A stretch of 64,000 nucleotides of DNA, taken from Lysobacteraceae bacterium P (GTDB taxonomy: Bacteria; Pseudomonadota; Gammaproteobacteria; Xanthomonadales; Xanthomonadaceae). The position numbers and the translations under genes were made by a program. Positions within the stretch are counted from its first letter, which is position 1, and each line of letters opens with the position of its first letter. The DNA is taken from contig SCOX01000004.1 in NCBI GenBank assembly GCA_005503055.1, forward strand, positions 186,001 to 250,000, written 5' to 3'. A model generated the notes under the pieces. That model made no database searches and was not told where the DNA came from. It saw nothing but the letters and a program-made list of their open reading frames with translations. Positions 1 through 7,765 of this stretch are shown here, piece after piece.

Positions 1-392
1 GGTTGATGTGCGGCGCGGTTGCGGTCAATGCGTTGCTCAACTGGTGGTGGATTCCTACCCACGGCGTGATGGGCGCGGCCTACGCGACGCTGGTGAGTTC
101 GGCGGTATCGAGCACGGCGGCGTGCCTGCTCGTGGAACCCGCGCTGCGCCAGTTCCCCGACCGCCGAACGTTGCTGACGACCCTCGCGGCGGGGCTGCTG
201 GCGCTCGGCGGCGAGTGGATCACGGTAAGTCTGAACCTGCGGCCGGGCTGGCAGCGGATGCTGATCGGCGGCATGTTGATCGGCGGCCCGTACGTGATAG
301 CGCTGCTGGCATTGGACGGCCGACTGCGGGCCATGGTGTATCCGAGGCTGCGCGCGGTGGAGCGTCGGGTGAGTGAGGGAGTGGTCGGGTAG
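1..392 (+). CDS. C-terminal part of a polysaccharide flippase (Wzx/PST type), cut by the window edge
   Basis: This open frame enters from the left edge (codons in phase with base 3) and gives the last 130 or so residues of a membrane protein. It has three hydrophobic stretches separated by short Arg-rich loops, and near its start a segment (WWIPTHGVMGAAYATLVSS) typical of the MATE/PST flippases that move undecaprenyl-linked repeat units across the inner membrane. The tail is basic and cytoplasmic. Its location beside an exopolysaccharide operon supports a Wzx role, but most of the protein is missing, so the family call is provisional. Confidence 0.6.
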   Translation, partial: LMCGAVAVNALLNWWWIPTHGVMGAAYATLVSSAVSSTAACLLVEPALRQFPDRRTLLTTLAAGLLALGGEWITVSLNLRPGWQRMLIGGMLIGGPYVIALLALDGRLRAMVYPRLRAVERRVSEGVVG

Positions 393-716
393 GGTGCGAC
401 TGCGGCCCTGCCAGCGCCGCAGCGTTGACATGCGACGCGACCAAGGCTTATTGCCCGCTCGCAATCGCGCCAACAATCTCGGTCGCAAGGAGTGTAGAAG
501 CTCCGCACTAAGCGGCAACCCGCCACCGAATCATTGGCCGGTTTCTTATGCCCGAATCTCGGGCGTGAGTCCGGCGAAGTGCAGTTCCGCGTCGGGAGGG
601 CGGCTAAAACACCTCGCAAGAGGGAATATGCCCACCGGCTTAGTGCGGCCTCTAACCTCCCGACACCTTGCGCCGGATCCCTGGCGCAAGCCCGGCTGGT
701 TTGCTGGAGACACCGC
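393..716. other. Non-coding stretch with no recognised feature
   Basis: Between the flippase stop and the XAC0095-like remnant there is no open frame with convincing protein character and no hairpin with a T-tract. The frames that are open here look like random GC-rich translations rich in Arg, Ser and Pro. Confidence 0.5.
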
Positions 717-970
717 ACGAGCAAGGACACACTCGCCATTCCCGCCGCGTTCCGCGGCTACCGGTTGCCCCGTCCGCCCACGATTCGCTGATCGCCACCG
801 GCGACCAGCTCTACCTGCTGGCGCATCTCACCGAAGCCCGCACCCGACCCACCGGTTACGTGGTCGTCCCGCCCGACTCACTGGCCGAACTCTTCGACCG
901 CATCGGGTGTTACGTGGACGACGCGCTCTGCGCCGTCATCCCGCACGGGCCCGAACCCGACGACGAGTAA
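717..970 (+). pseudogene. Small XAC0095-family-like gene, apparently broken by a one-base frameshift
   Basis: The last 64 or so residues, read in the frame that stops at 970 (AHDSLIATGDQLYLLAHL, then TEARTRP, then an acidic tail), look like the short XAC0095-type proteins of Xanthomonadaceae: a small regulator-like family of about 70-90 residues. The start of that family motif (GYRLP) sits just upstream in a different frame at about 757-769. A single base gained or lost near 768-778 would join the two halves. No ATG with a ribosome binding site is obvious in either frame. The family match is from memory of its general pattern and is moderate. The alternative is an intact gene with a rare start codon. 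Confidence 0.4.
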
Positions 971-1008
971 CCCGCCGAAGCGCCCCGCGCCATCGCAGGC
1001 CGCCCACC

Positions 1009-1103
1009 GTAGCCCGGGTAAGCGAAGCGCACCCGGGTTCGCCTTCAGCGCCTCACGAACTTCAACGCTACCCTGGGTGCGGCCTTTGGCCTTACCCGGG
1101 CTA
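1009..1103. repeat. Inverted GTAGCCCGGGTAAG repeat pair (REP-like)
   Basis: A 29-base arm at 1009-1037 (GTAGCCCGGGTAAGCGAAGC, then GCACCCGGG) is repeated in opposite orientation at about 1070-1103 (ending TTACCCGGGCTAC). The arms could fold into a long cruciform. The AGCCCGGGTAAG element is a widespread intergenic repeat type in Proteobacteria. It lies just after the XAC0095-like remnant and before the hairpin array. Confidence 0.7.
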
Positions 1104-1168
1104 CGACGCTGGCCGAACGCTTCGACCGCATTTGCTGGAGCGACGTGATGGGTCGGATGGGTGAGGTC

Positions 1169-1196
1169 CTGGATCCCGGCCTTCGCCGGGATGACG
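1169..1196. repeat. Dispersed CGTCATCCCGGC-type inverted repeat, single copy
   Basis: Reads CTGGATCCCGGCCTTCGCCG followed by GGATGACG. The CCCGGC and GCCGGG arms flank CTTC. It belongs to the same family as the copies at about 4427, 33697, 33747, 42694 and 42777, and sits between the GTAGCCCGGG repeat and the hairpin array. Confidence 0.75.
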
Positions 1197-1214
1197 TTCC
1201 ATGGGTCGCGCGAC

Positions 1215-1690
1215 AAAGTCCCAACGGCGGCGCTTCAAGTGTCGTCGCTGGCGCAGAACGTGCCGGCGTCGGCGGAAAAAGCCTCATCGCCGACGCTTTT
1301 TGCGTCACGCGAGGCACTTGAAGTGTCATCGCCGGCACTTTCCGGAGCAGGTCGTGGTGAAAAAAGCGCCATCGTCGGCGCTTTTTGTGCCGCGCGAGAC
1401 GTTTCAAGCGCCGTCGCTGGCGAAAAAAGCGCCACGCGTGACGCTTTTCGGATTGCCTCATGGTGAAAAAAGCGGCAACGCCGGCACTTTTCGCGCCGCG
1501 CGTGCCGCTGAAAGTGTCATCGCCGGCACTTTTCGCGTCGCGCGTGCGGTTCAAAGTGCCGGCGTCGGCACTTTCAGCGTCACGCGTGGTGGTTTTCGGG
1601 TCGCCGCAGACTAAAGAAGCGTCACGCGAGACGCTTTCCGTGACGAAGGGCTGGGGTAAGCGTCATCGCCCACGCGGCGCGCTGACGCGA
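1215..1690. repeat. Array of about ten degenerate hairpins with a period near 43 bases
   Basis: Successive inverted repeats of the form AAAGYGYC-N6-GRCRCTTT occur at 1276-1301, 1321-1340, 1361-1386, 1425-1448, 1466-1491, 1511-1533, 1553-1574 and 1617-1636, with weaker units at about 1215-1275, about 1402-1422 and 1658-1690. The clearest are 1361-1386 (10-bp perfect stem AAAAAGCGCC/GGCGCTTTTT, loop ATCGTC), 1553-1574 (8-bp stem AAAGTGCC/GGCACTTT) and 1617-1636 (7-bp stem). Two stem classes, AAGCG and AAGTG, alternate irregularly, joined by CGCGTCACGCG-like linkers. Several long frames cross the array on both strands but are only translations of the repeat. Its function is unknown. It sits immediately beyond the 3' end of the beta-helix gene. 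Confidence 0.8.
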
Positions 1691-1709
1691 ACAGCCGCCC
1701 GCGAGCCCA

Positions 1710-3557
1710 TCACACCACTTTCCGACCACGCGCCTTGCGCAACATCGCCGCCACGCCTGCCGTAAGCAGTGACGCCGCCGCGGCCGCGCCGATCATCCAG
1801 CCCGACGACTGCGTCGGCGTCGAAGCGCTGGAGGTCGGGTCGGTCGATGCACCGGCCTTGTCCGAGGGCGCGACGCCCGTGGCCTTGGACGCGTCCGGCG
1901 CCGTACCTGCCGCCGGTGCCGCCTGTCCACCCTGGTATTCGATCGCACCGATGTCCGGCGCCGCGCCCATCGGTCGCAATTGGCGGAGGAAGTCGGAGGT
2001 GACGCTGGTGTGCTGCGTGGCGTGGTCGATCAGCGGACTGCCGGTGAGCGGTGCGGGATCGAACGTCGCCATGGCGATGCTCGCGATCTTCGGCTCGCGT
2101 CCGCACACGTTGCCCGGCGGGCACATGTCGTCCTTCACGTCCCAGAACGCGTTGCCGGCAAAGGTCACCTGCGCTTCGCTCTCGTCGGCGTAGTGGCCGC
2201 AGCTGCGCATGTCGCCGTCGCTGGCCGTGATGTCCTTCTGGCCGATCAATGCATTGTTGTAGATGTCCACGCGCGAACTGGCGTTGCCACCCGCGGTCAG
2301 GATCAGGCAGTCGCCTTCGCCGGTGATGGTGTTGTGCCGGACCGTCGCGGTCTGCTTGGGACCGACTCCGATCGACAACGCGTTGCCGTACGCGCGGCAC
2401 ATGTCGCCGTCGCTCATGTCGAACTTGCCGTGGAAATACGCGCATTGGCCGACGATCACCGAGTTCTCGATCAGTGCATTGCCGGCCGTCTTCACCTGGT
2501 TGCCGGCGTTGGCGGCGGCGTAGACGCGACGCACGACGACGGTCGCGGTCTTCGACTCATCGGTGTAGAGCAGGTCGAGGCCGTCGGAGGTGTTGTGGTG
2601 GATGCGCGAGTCCTCGACCAGCCAGTGGCCGTCGGTCTTGCCGGTGCCCAAGCCGTCGCCGTAGCCGCCTTCTTCCTGCGCCCAGCACGCGAACGGCTCG
2701 CCGGTCTGCCAACGCTCGGCGCAGCCGTTCCAGGCGATCTCGACGTTGCGGAACACGATGTCGCCGTCGTTGGAACTCTCGCCTTCGCCGACGTCGCCGT
2801 CCCAGCCCGCCCAGCCGTTGGCGACGATGCGCACGCGTTCCATCGTCCAGTCGCGCAAGCCTCCGGCCATGATGCCGCGGCCGGACAACCCATGGATATT
2901 GAGGTCGTGCAGCCACACGTTCTTCGAGTTCTTGGCGCCGATGCCGATCGATCCCCATTGCCCGAAGGGTGGCGCGTCGCGCTCGCAGCGCACCGCGTCG
3001 TCGGCATGGAATTCCACGCAGTCGCTCTTGTCGGTGATCTCCAGGCAGCCGACTTCGACGTTGTCGGCGTCCTGCAGGTTGAAGACCAGTTCGACGCGAT
3101 TGGTGCCCCACAGCTTCGGCGGCGCCTTGCAGCCGGTGTCGTGCCCGGCGCCGAGGATGCGCGTCTTCGCATCGGGTTTTCCGCTGGGCGGCGCGGCGGG
3201 GTAGCAGTCGTAAGGTGAGCTGCGGTCGCAGCGCGTGCTCTTGGTCGAAAGTCCCGGCGATTCCCAGCCGATCATGTATTCGCCCGGCCCGATGATCAGC
3301 GTGTCGCCGCCTTCGATGCGCGGGCGGTCGTTGGTCGGGAGGGCGTAGTTTGGATGCTGCCACGCGCAATCGACGTTGTTGCCGCTGCCGGGATAGGGCG
3401 CGTCGGCGCGGCCGTTGCACTGCTCCTCGTCGCCGCCGTCGGTGCGTACGTAGAAGGTCGCGGCATCGGCTTGGGCCGACAACGAAACCGCGACGGGCGC
3501 GAGCGCGCACCATGCGAACGCAGCGAAGGCAGCAGAGCGAAGACGCTGGATGGACAT
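1710..3557 (-). CDS. Secreted right-handed beta-helix protein with a C-terminal membrane anchor
   Basis: A 615-residue protein from the ATG at 3557 (a GTG three codons upstream is also open). Residues 1-32 are a signal peptide ending AQADA. The body is Cys-, Asn- and Asp-rich with repeated short strands and motifs (for example IRRVYAAANAGNQVKTAGN-type turns) typical of parallel beta-helix proteins such as polysaccharide lyases and C5-epimerases. A Pro/Ala/Ser/Thr linker of about 50 residues leads to a hydrophobic segment and a basic tail (RKARGRK). This tripartite end resembles cell-envelope sorting or anchor signals. Beside the exopolysaccharide operon it may bind, cut or modify the polymer. 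No catalytic motif is recognised. Confidence 0.7.
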   Translation of the reverse strand: MSIQRLRSAAFAAFAWCALAPVAVSLSAQADAATFYVRTDGGDEEQCNGRADAPYPGSGNNVDCAWQHPNYALPTNDRPRIEGGDTLIIGPGEYMIGWESPGLSTKSTRCDRSSPYDCYPAAPPSGKPDAKTRILGAGHDTGCKAPPKLWGTNRVELVFNLQDADNVEVGCLEITDKSDCVEFHADDAVRCERDAPPFGQWGSIGIGAKNSKNVWLHDLNIHGLSGRGIMAGGLRDWTMERVRIVANGWAGWDGDVGEGESSNDGDIVFRNVEIAWNGCAERWQTGEPFACWAQEEGGYGDGLGTGKTDGHWLVEDSRIHHNTSDGLDLLYTDESKTATVVVRRVYAAANAGNQVKTAGNALIENSVIVGQCAYFHGKFDMSDGDMCRAYGNALSIGVGPKQTATVRHNTITGEGDCLILTAGGNASSRVDIYNNALIGQKDITASDGDMRSCGHYADESEAQVTFAGNAFWDVKDDMCPPGNVCGREPKIASIAMATFDPAPLTGSPLIDHATQHTSVTSDFLRQLRPMGAAPDIGAIEYQGGQAAPAAGTAPDASKATGVAPSDKAGASTDPTSSASTPTQSSGWMIGAAAAASLLTAGVAAMLRKARGRKVV

Positions 3558-3676
3558 GGCGATCACCGGCGGGGGAAGGGCGCGGGCACGACCCCGCTAC
3601 CGTGAAGAACGCGTTGCGCGGCCGTGTTCGGCCTCCTCGTGCGCGGTACGCCTGTTCATGCAAGACTGCGCCGGCC

Positions 3677-4411
3677 ATGCCTCACCTCCTGCTCTCGCCG
3701 ATGACCTGGGCCCTGTTGTGGATGGCGCTGGCATGGTCGTCATGGCGGCGCGGACGCACGTGGTGGCGCGCCGGCCTCGTCGTTTCGGGCTTGGTCATCG
3801 TGCTGCTGTGCACGCCGCTGGGCGCCAATACGCTGATCCGCGCGGTCGAGTCGCGCGTCCCTGCCTCGCACTGCGATCTGGCTTACGCGCAGGCCCCCAT
3901 CGTGGTATTGGCCGGCGGTCTCGAGGACGAACCGCGTGCGCAGGACGATTACATCGCGCTCACGCCGTCGAGTTGGCGACGCCTGCGCGGCTCGGTCGAG
4001 CTGTGGCGCAGCGGTGCGCAGGTGCCGATGGTCATCGCCGGTGGCGGGCCGTTTTCGATCAAGGAAGCCACGGTGCTGGCGCGACTGGCGCAGGACTGGC
4101 ACGTGCCGGCGCCGTTGCTGCGCGAGGAATCCAAGTCCACCACCACCTGGCAGAGCGCGCAGGCCCTGCGCGGCACGCTGCCGGTTCGCGTACGCCTGGT
4201 CAGTTCGGCAACGCACCTGCCACGCGCGGTCGTGGCCTTTCGTGCGGCCGGTTTCGCGCCCTGCGCGGTGGCGAGCGATTCGGCCTACGTGCCGATGGGA
4301 AGCATCGGCTACTTCCTGCCGCAGCTGTCCGCGATGCAGAAGACGCAGCTCGCGCTTTACGAAATGGCGGGAACGGTGAGCTACCGGTGGAAGGCGCGCG
4401 TGGCCGGGTAG
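3677..4411 (+). CDS. YdcF/ElyC-family (DUF218) membrane-anchored protein
   Basis: A 244-residue protein from the ATG at 3677 (MPHLLLSPMTW). Two N-terminal hydrophobic helices (about residues 5-45) are followed by a DUF218 domain with the characteristic PIVVLAGGLEDE, VIAGGGPFSIKEA and ESKSTTTWQSAQ segments (the last is the family's E-S-x-ST-x-N/W-A-like motif). E. coli relatives SanA and ElyC affect envelope integrity and lipid-carrier polymer metabolism; the biochemical activity is not established. It diverges from the beta-helix gene and faces the end of the exopolysaccharide operon. The longer open frame upstream to 3350 overlaps that gene and is unlikely to be coding. Confidence 0.8.
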   Translation: MPHLLLSPMTWALLWMALAWSSWRRGRTWWRAGLVVSGLVIVLLCTPLGANTLIRAVESRVPASHCDLAYAQAPIVVLAGGLEDEPRAQDDYIALTPSSWRRLRGSVELWRSGAQVPMVIAGGGPFSIKEATVLARLAQDWHVPAPLLREESKSTTTWQSAQALRGTLPVRVRLVSSATHLPRAVVAFRAAGFAPCAVASDSAYVPMGSIGYFLPQLSAMQKTQLALYEMAGTVSYRWKARVAG

Positions 4412-4426
4412 GCGTCATTCAGCCCC

Positions 4427-4511
4427 CGTCATTCCAGCGAAAGCTGGAATCCATCTGGATTCTGCTTTGCCGGCCGGCCGAAAATCGGTTTCAGCTTCCG
4501 CTGGAATGACG
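4427..4511. repeat. Paired CGTCATTCCAGC inverted repeats
   Basis: CGTCATTCCAGCGAAAGCTG at 4427 folds on itself (CCAGC/GCTGG). A second half, CTTCCGCTGGAATGACG, ends at 4511 in opposite orientation, so the whole 85 bases can form one long hairpin. It lies between two convergent genes and could act as a terminator or mRNA end. Same family as 1169, 33697-33769 and 42694-42803. Confidence 0.75.
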
Positions 4512-4605
4512 TGACATTGTCGGGGTCATGACAGGCTGGTCCCGCCCAGCGCCGGGATGACGGGTAGCGAGTCATCCGGATCGACAGGTCGACGCCATGC
4601 CAAGG

Positions 4606-5853
4606 TCACGCCTCGATCGCGCCAAGCGCTTCCATGTCCGTCCGCACCACGTTCGCGGTCGAGGCCAGCAGCGGCTCGTAGGCGCGCAGCAGGCGCGAAC
4701 CGATCGCATCCCAGCCGTATTCTTCTTCGGCCAGTCGGCGCGCCTGCGTGCCCAGTTCCGCCACGCGCGTCGGCGAAGCGAGCAGCGACAGGACCGCATC
4801 GGCGAACGCCTGCGCATCGTCGGCGTAGAGCGCGCTGTGCCCGTGGCGAAGCGCGATGCCCTCGCTGCCGACGGACGTGGTGACGATCGCCTTGCCCAGC
4901 GCCATCGCCTCCAGCACTTTCAGGCGCGTTCCACTTCCGGCGCGAAGCGGGACGACGTAGACGGCGGCGTCGTGCACGTGCGGGCGCAGGTCGTCGACGA
5001 AACCGGCGAGGGTGACGTTGGCGCGCACGGTTTCGGGAATCTCCCACCCTTCCGCCTTGCCGACGAGTTCGAAGCGCGCCGTCGGGCGCTGGGCGAGAAT
5101 GCGCGGGAAGACGTCGTGCAGGAACCAGTCGACGCCGTCGCGGTTCGGGAACCAGCCCATCTGGCCGACGAAGACAAGACGGTCGGGATCGCGCGCCTGC
5201 GTCGACGGGAGGTTTGCGTCGAGGTCCACGCCGTTGGCGACGACGTGCACCTTGCAGTCCGGCGCGAGTTCGCGCAGGCCCTGTGCATCGATGTCCGAAC
5301 ACGCGAGCACGGCGTCGGCACGTTCGCACGCCTCGCGTTCGAACGCCTGCAAGCGCTGCACCTGGCCGGAGAGGAAACGCCGCGCCCAGGCGCGTGGTTC
5401 GATGCGCGCACGCGTGGCGAGCAGGCGGTGCTCGACGTTGTGCGCGTTGAGCGTCACCGGGATGCCTTCGGGCACGCAATCGGCGTGCGCCATCAGCGGC
5501 AACATGTCGAAATGGACCAGGTCGGCGTCGCCGGCGAGCGCGCTCAATCGCGCGCGCAGGGCGGGGGAGTCGTACTTGGCGACGAGGAACGGCGTGCGCG
5601 TCATCGTGCCGCGCACGAGCGCCGTGCCTAACGCCGCGCGCGAGCGCTCGCAGGGAATGCGGAAGGTCTCCACGCGCGCCAGGGCGGCGTGCAATGGCGC
5701 CGTGCCTTCGGTGGCGTCGTCGTTGCGCTGGAAACTCAGCAGCGTCACGTCGTGGCGCGAAGCCATCGCCCGCAGCAGATGCCAGGCGCGCAGCTGGTGG
5801 CCTTCGCGCGGCGGGAACGGAAGGCGGCTGGTCACGGCGAGAATGCGGGCCAT
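4606..5853 (-). CDS. Glycosyltransferase family 4, exosortase-locus sugar transferase type
   Basis: A 415-residue GT-B fold enzyme. The N-terminal Rossmann domain starts ILAVTSRLPFPPREGHQLRA, followed by NAHNVEHRLLA and VANGVDLD. The C-terminal donor-binding domain has VFVGQMGWFPN and the E-x7-E region SGTRLKVLEAMALGKAIVTT. The pattern matches the sugar transferases found in EpsH/XrtA-type exopolysaccharide loci. It would transfer a nucleotide-sugar residue to the lipid-linked repeat unit on the cytoplasmic face. It is the last gene of the operon, 10 bases after the GT2 gene stop, and a long inverted repeat follows. Donor and linkage cannot be read from sequence. Confidence 0.85.
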   Translation of the reverse strand: MARILAVTSRLPFPPREGHQLRAWHLLRAMASRHDVTLLSFQRNDDATEGTAPLHAALARVETFRIPCERSRAALGTALVRGTMTRTPFLVAKYDSPALRARLSALAGDADLVHFDMLPLMAHADCVPEGIPVTLNAHNVEHRLLATRARIEPRAWARRFLSGQVQRLQAFEREACERADAVLACSDIDAQGLRELAPDCKVHVVANGVDLDANLPSTQARDPDRLVFVGQMGWFPNRDGVDWFLHDVFPRILAQRPTARFELVGKAEGWEIPETVRANVTLAGFVDDLRPHVHDAAVYVVPLRAGSGTRLKVLEAMALGKAIVTTSVGSEGIALRHGHSALYADDAQAFADAVLSLLASPTRVAELGTQARRLAEEEYGWDAIGSRLLRAYEPLLASTANVVRTDMEALGAIEA

Positions 5854-5863
5854 CGTGTCGGTC

Positions 5864-6994
5864 TCAGTGCTTCTTCCACAGGCGCGACGGGTCGATGGCC
5901 AGCGACGCCGGCAACGACAGGAGGGCGGCGAAATTGAGCATCACGAAGCTGCTCGCCGCCGGCAGCAGCGGCAGGCGCGCCGCCAGGCGCGGCAGTACCA
6001 GCCCGGCCAGTGCACCGCCGTACCCGAGCAGTTGCACGCCGAACGCCACGCGGTAGAACGTTCCGTCCGCGAGCGCCGACGCGGCCAGCGCCAGCAGCAG
6101 CGCCCACGGCACGAGCAGGCGCAGGAACTTGTGCGAGAACCAGCCGAAAAACACCGGGTTGCGCAGCGGATTGAGCAGCCACGGCAGCCGCGCCACGAGT
6201 TGCCAGTTGCCGGCGAGCGTGCGCAGCTTGCGGCGGAATTCCTCGTCGACGTTCTGGCTCGCGCGGTCGAAAGCGATCGCCTCGCGCGCCATCCAGACCA
6301 GATGCCCTGAGCGCAGCACGTGCAGCGGCATCCACATGTCGTCGAGCACGGTACCGGCGGGAATCGGCACGAACAGGCGGCGACGCAGCGCATGGATGGA
6401 ACCGCTCACGCCATGCAGCCAGCCCAACCGTGCCTCGTCGGAACGAAGCCGCTTCTCCATGCGCCAATAGAGGCCGACGCCTTCGCCGGTGCCGTGATCG
6501 GCGGCGGCGATCACCAGTTCACCGCTGACCGCTCCGATGGAAGGATCGGCGAACGGCGCCGCCAGCGCCCGCAGCGCGCCGGGCGCGAAGCGTTGGCGCA
6601 CGTCGGTGAAGGCGACCAGTTCGCTGTCGACGTGTCGCAGTGCTGCCGTCAGCGCGGCGGCCTTGCCGACGTTGTGGGGGAGGGCGAGCACCTGCACGCG
6701 CGCATCGTCGACGGCCGCCGCGGCGAACGCGGTGCCGTCGCGGCTGCCATCGCTGACCACCAGCACGCGCAGGCGGTCGGCGGGGTACTGCTGGTCGAGG
6801 ATGTCGCGCACGCGCGCGGCGATGCGCGCTTCTTCGTCGAATGCCGCCACCACGACGGTCAAGGATTCGGCGGCATCGTGTTCGAACGGGGCATGGCCAT
6901 AGCGTCGCGACAGCAACGCCATCAGCAAGGGGTAGCCGGCGTAGGCGTAGACGACCAGGGTCACGCACACCCAGAACACCAGCGCCGCGCTCAC
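5864..6994 (-). CDS. Membrane glycosyltransferase family 2
   Basis: 376 residues from a GTG at 6994 that overlaps the preceding stop by four bases. An N-terminal membrane helix (about residues 5-28) precedes a GT2 domain with VVVAAFDEEARI, VVSDGSRDGT, the metal-site-like FTDVRQRF and SGSIHALRRRLF. The RRKLRTLAGNWQL segment follows, with three or four C-terminal membrane helices. This layout matches processive or semi-processive inner-membrane sugar transferases of the BcsA/IcaA neighbourhood, though the usual QxxRW motif is not evident. It probably adds a sugar during repeat-unit assembly. Confidence 0.85.
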   Translation of the reverse strand: MSAALVFWVCVTLVVYAYAGYPLLMALLSRRYGHAPFEHDAAESLTVVVAAFDEEARIAARVRDILDQQYPADRLRVLVVSDGSRDGTAFAAAAVDDARVQVLALPHNVGKAAALTAALRHVDSELVAFTDVRQRFAPGALRALAAPFADPSIGAVSGELVIAAADHGTGEGVGLYWRMEKRLRSDEARLGWLHGVSGSIHALRRRLFVPIPAGTVLDDMWMPLHVLRSGHLVWMAREAIAFDRASQNVDEEFRRKLRTLAGNWQLVARLPWLLNPLRNPVFFGWFSHKFLRLLVPWALLLALAASALADGTFYRVAFGVQLLGYGGALAGLVLPRLAARLPLLPAASSFVMLNFAALLSLPASLAIDPSRLWKKH

Positions 6995-7755
6995 AGCAGG
7001 CGCTCGCGAAGGCGCTGGTAGCCGTCATTGCCGAGCATGCGCTTGGGCAGTGCGAGCGCGGCGTGGCGTGCCTGCATCCAACGGGCGGGAAGTCCGCGCC
7101 AGTGGACCAGCGCGGCGAAATCGTCGAGGCCGAGGCCACGCGTCACGGGCAGGCGTTGCAGCCAGGCGTCACGCCGCAGGCGCTTGTTCGGACCCGGCAC
7201 GGAGCCGAGCAGATGACGGTAGCCCAGTCGTTGCGCGGTGAGCAGCTCGCGCTCGCCACCGCGACCGCCGGGCAGGGCGATCGCGTCGATCGGGCGACCG
7301 CAGATCGCCTGCAGGCGGCAGCGGCTGTCGTCGAGTTCGGCGACCAGATCGGTCGTGTCCAGATCGGCCAGGAACGCGTGCGTGCGGCCGTGCGATCCGA
7401 TGCCCATCCCGTGTGCGGCGAGACGGCGGATGTCGTCCGGCGCGAGCATGCCGCACTGGCCGATGAAGTCGGTGGTGACGAAGAACTCCGCGCGCAGGCC
7501 GCGTTCGACCAGCAGGGGCAACGCGACTTCGACGTTGGACACGTCGCCATCGTCGAAAGTGATGATCACGTGCGCCGCACCCCCGGGCGAAGCGACCGCC
7601 TCGTCTAGCAACGCCGTTCGATGGCCTTGCTGCACCAGCCAGTCCAGTTGGCGGGCGAACATCTCCGGATGCACGCTGTACACCGGGTCGAAGCGGCCGC
7701 GCGAGGCTTGCTCGCGGTGCAGGCCGTGGTACATCAGGATCGGCAGCGCGCTCAT
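6991..7755 (-). CDS. NodB-homology polysaccharide deacetylase (short form)
   Basis: 254 residues from the ATG at 7755 (MSALPILMYHGLH). NodB motifs are present: the catalytic/metal ITFDDGD at about residues 72-78, the histidine motif SHGRTHAFL, and LPGGRGGEREL corresponding to the substrate-groove motif 3. Such enzymes are metal-dependent deacetylases of N- or O-acetyl groups on polysaccharides. There is no signal peptide, so it may act on cytoplasmic intermediates. The longer open frame upstream runs into the previous gene in another frame and is not used. It sits in tandem with a second, longer deacetylase. Confidence 0.85.
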   Translation of the reverse strand: MSALPILMYHGLHREQASRGRFDPVYSVHPEMFARQLDWLVQQGHRTALLDEAVASPGGAAHVIITFDDGDVSNVEVALPLLVERGLRAEFFVTTDFIGQCGMLAPDDIRRLAAHGMGIGSHGRTHAFLADLDTTDLVAELDDSRCRLQAICGRPIDAIALPGGRGGERELLTAQRLGYRHLLGSVPGPNKRLRRDAWLQRLPVTRGLGLDDFAALVHWRGLPARWMQARHAALALPKRMLGNDGYQRLRERLL

Positions 7756-7765
7756 GGGCAGCCTC

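Noticed and set aside
1045-1614. Open frames on both strands across the hairpin array, giving repetitive Ala/Lys/Thr/Phe-rich proteins
   Set aside because: They are translations of the repeated hairpins, all frames look alike, there is no ribosome binding site, and the hairpin pairing explains the sequence better.
1215-1690. CRISPR array
   Set aside because: No constant repeat with unique spacers; units are imperfect inverted repeats with degenerate sequence, and no cas genes are nearby.
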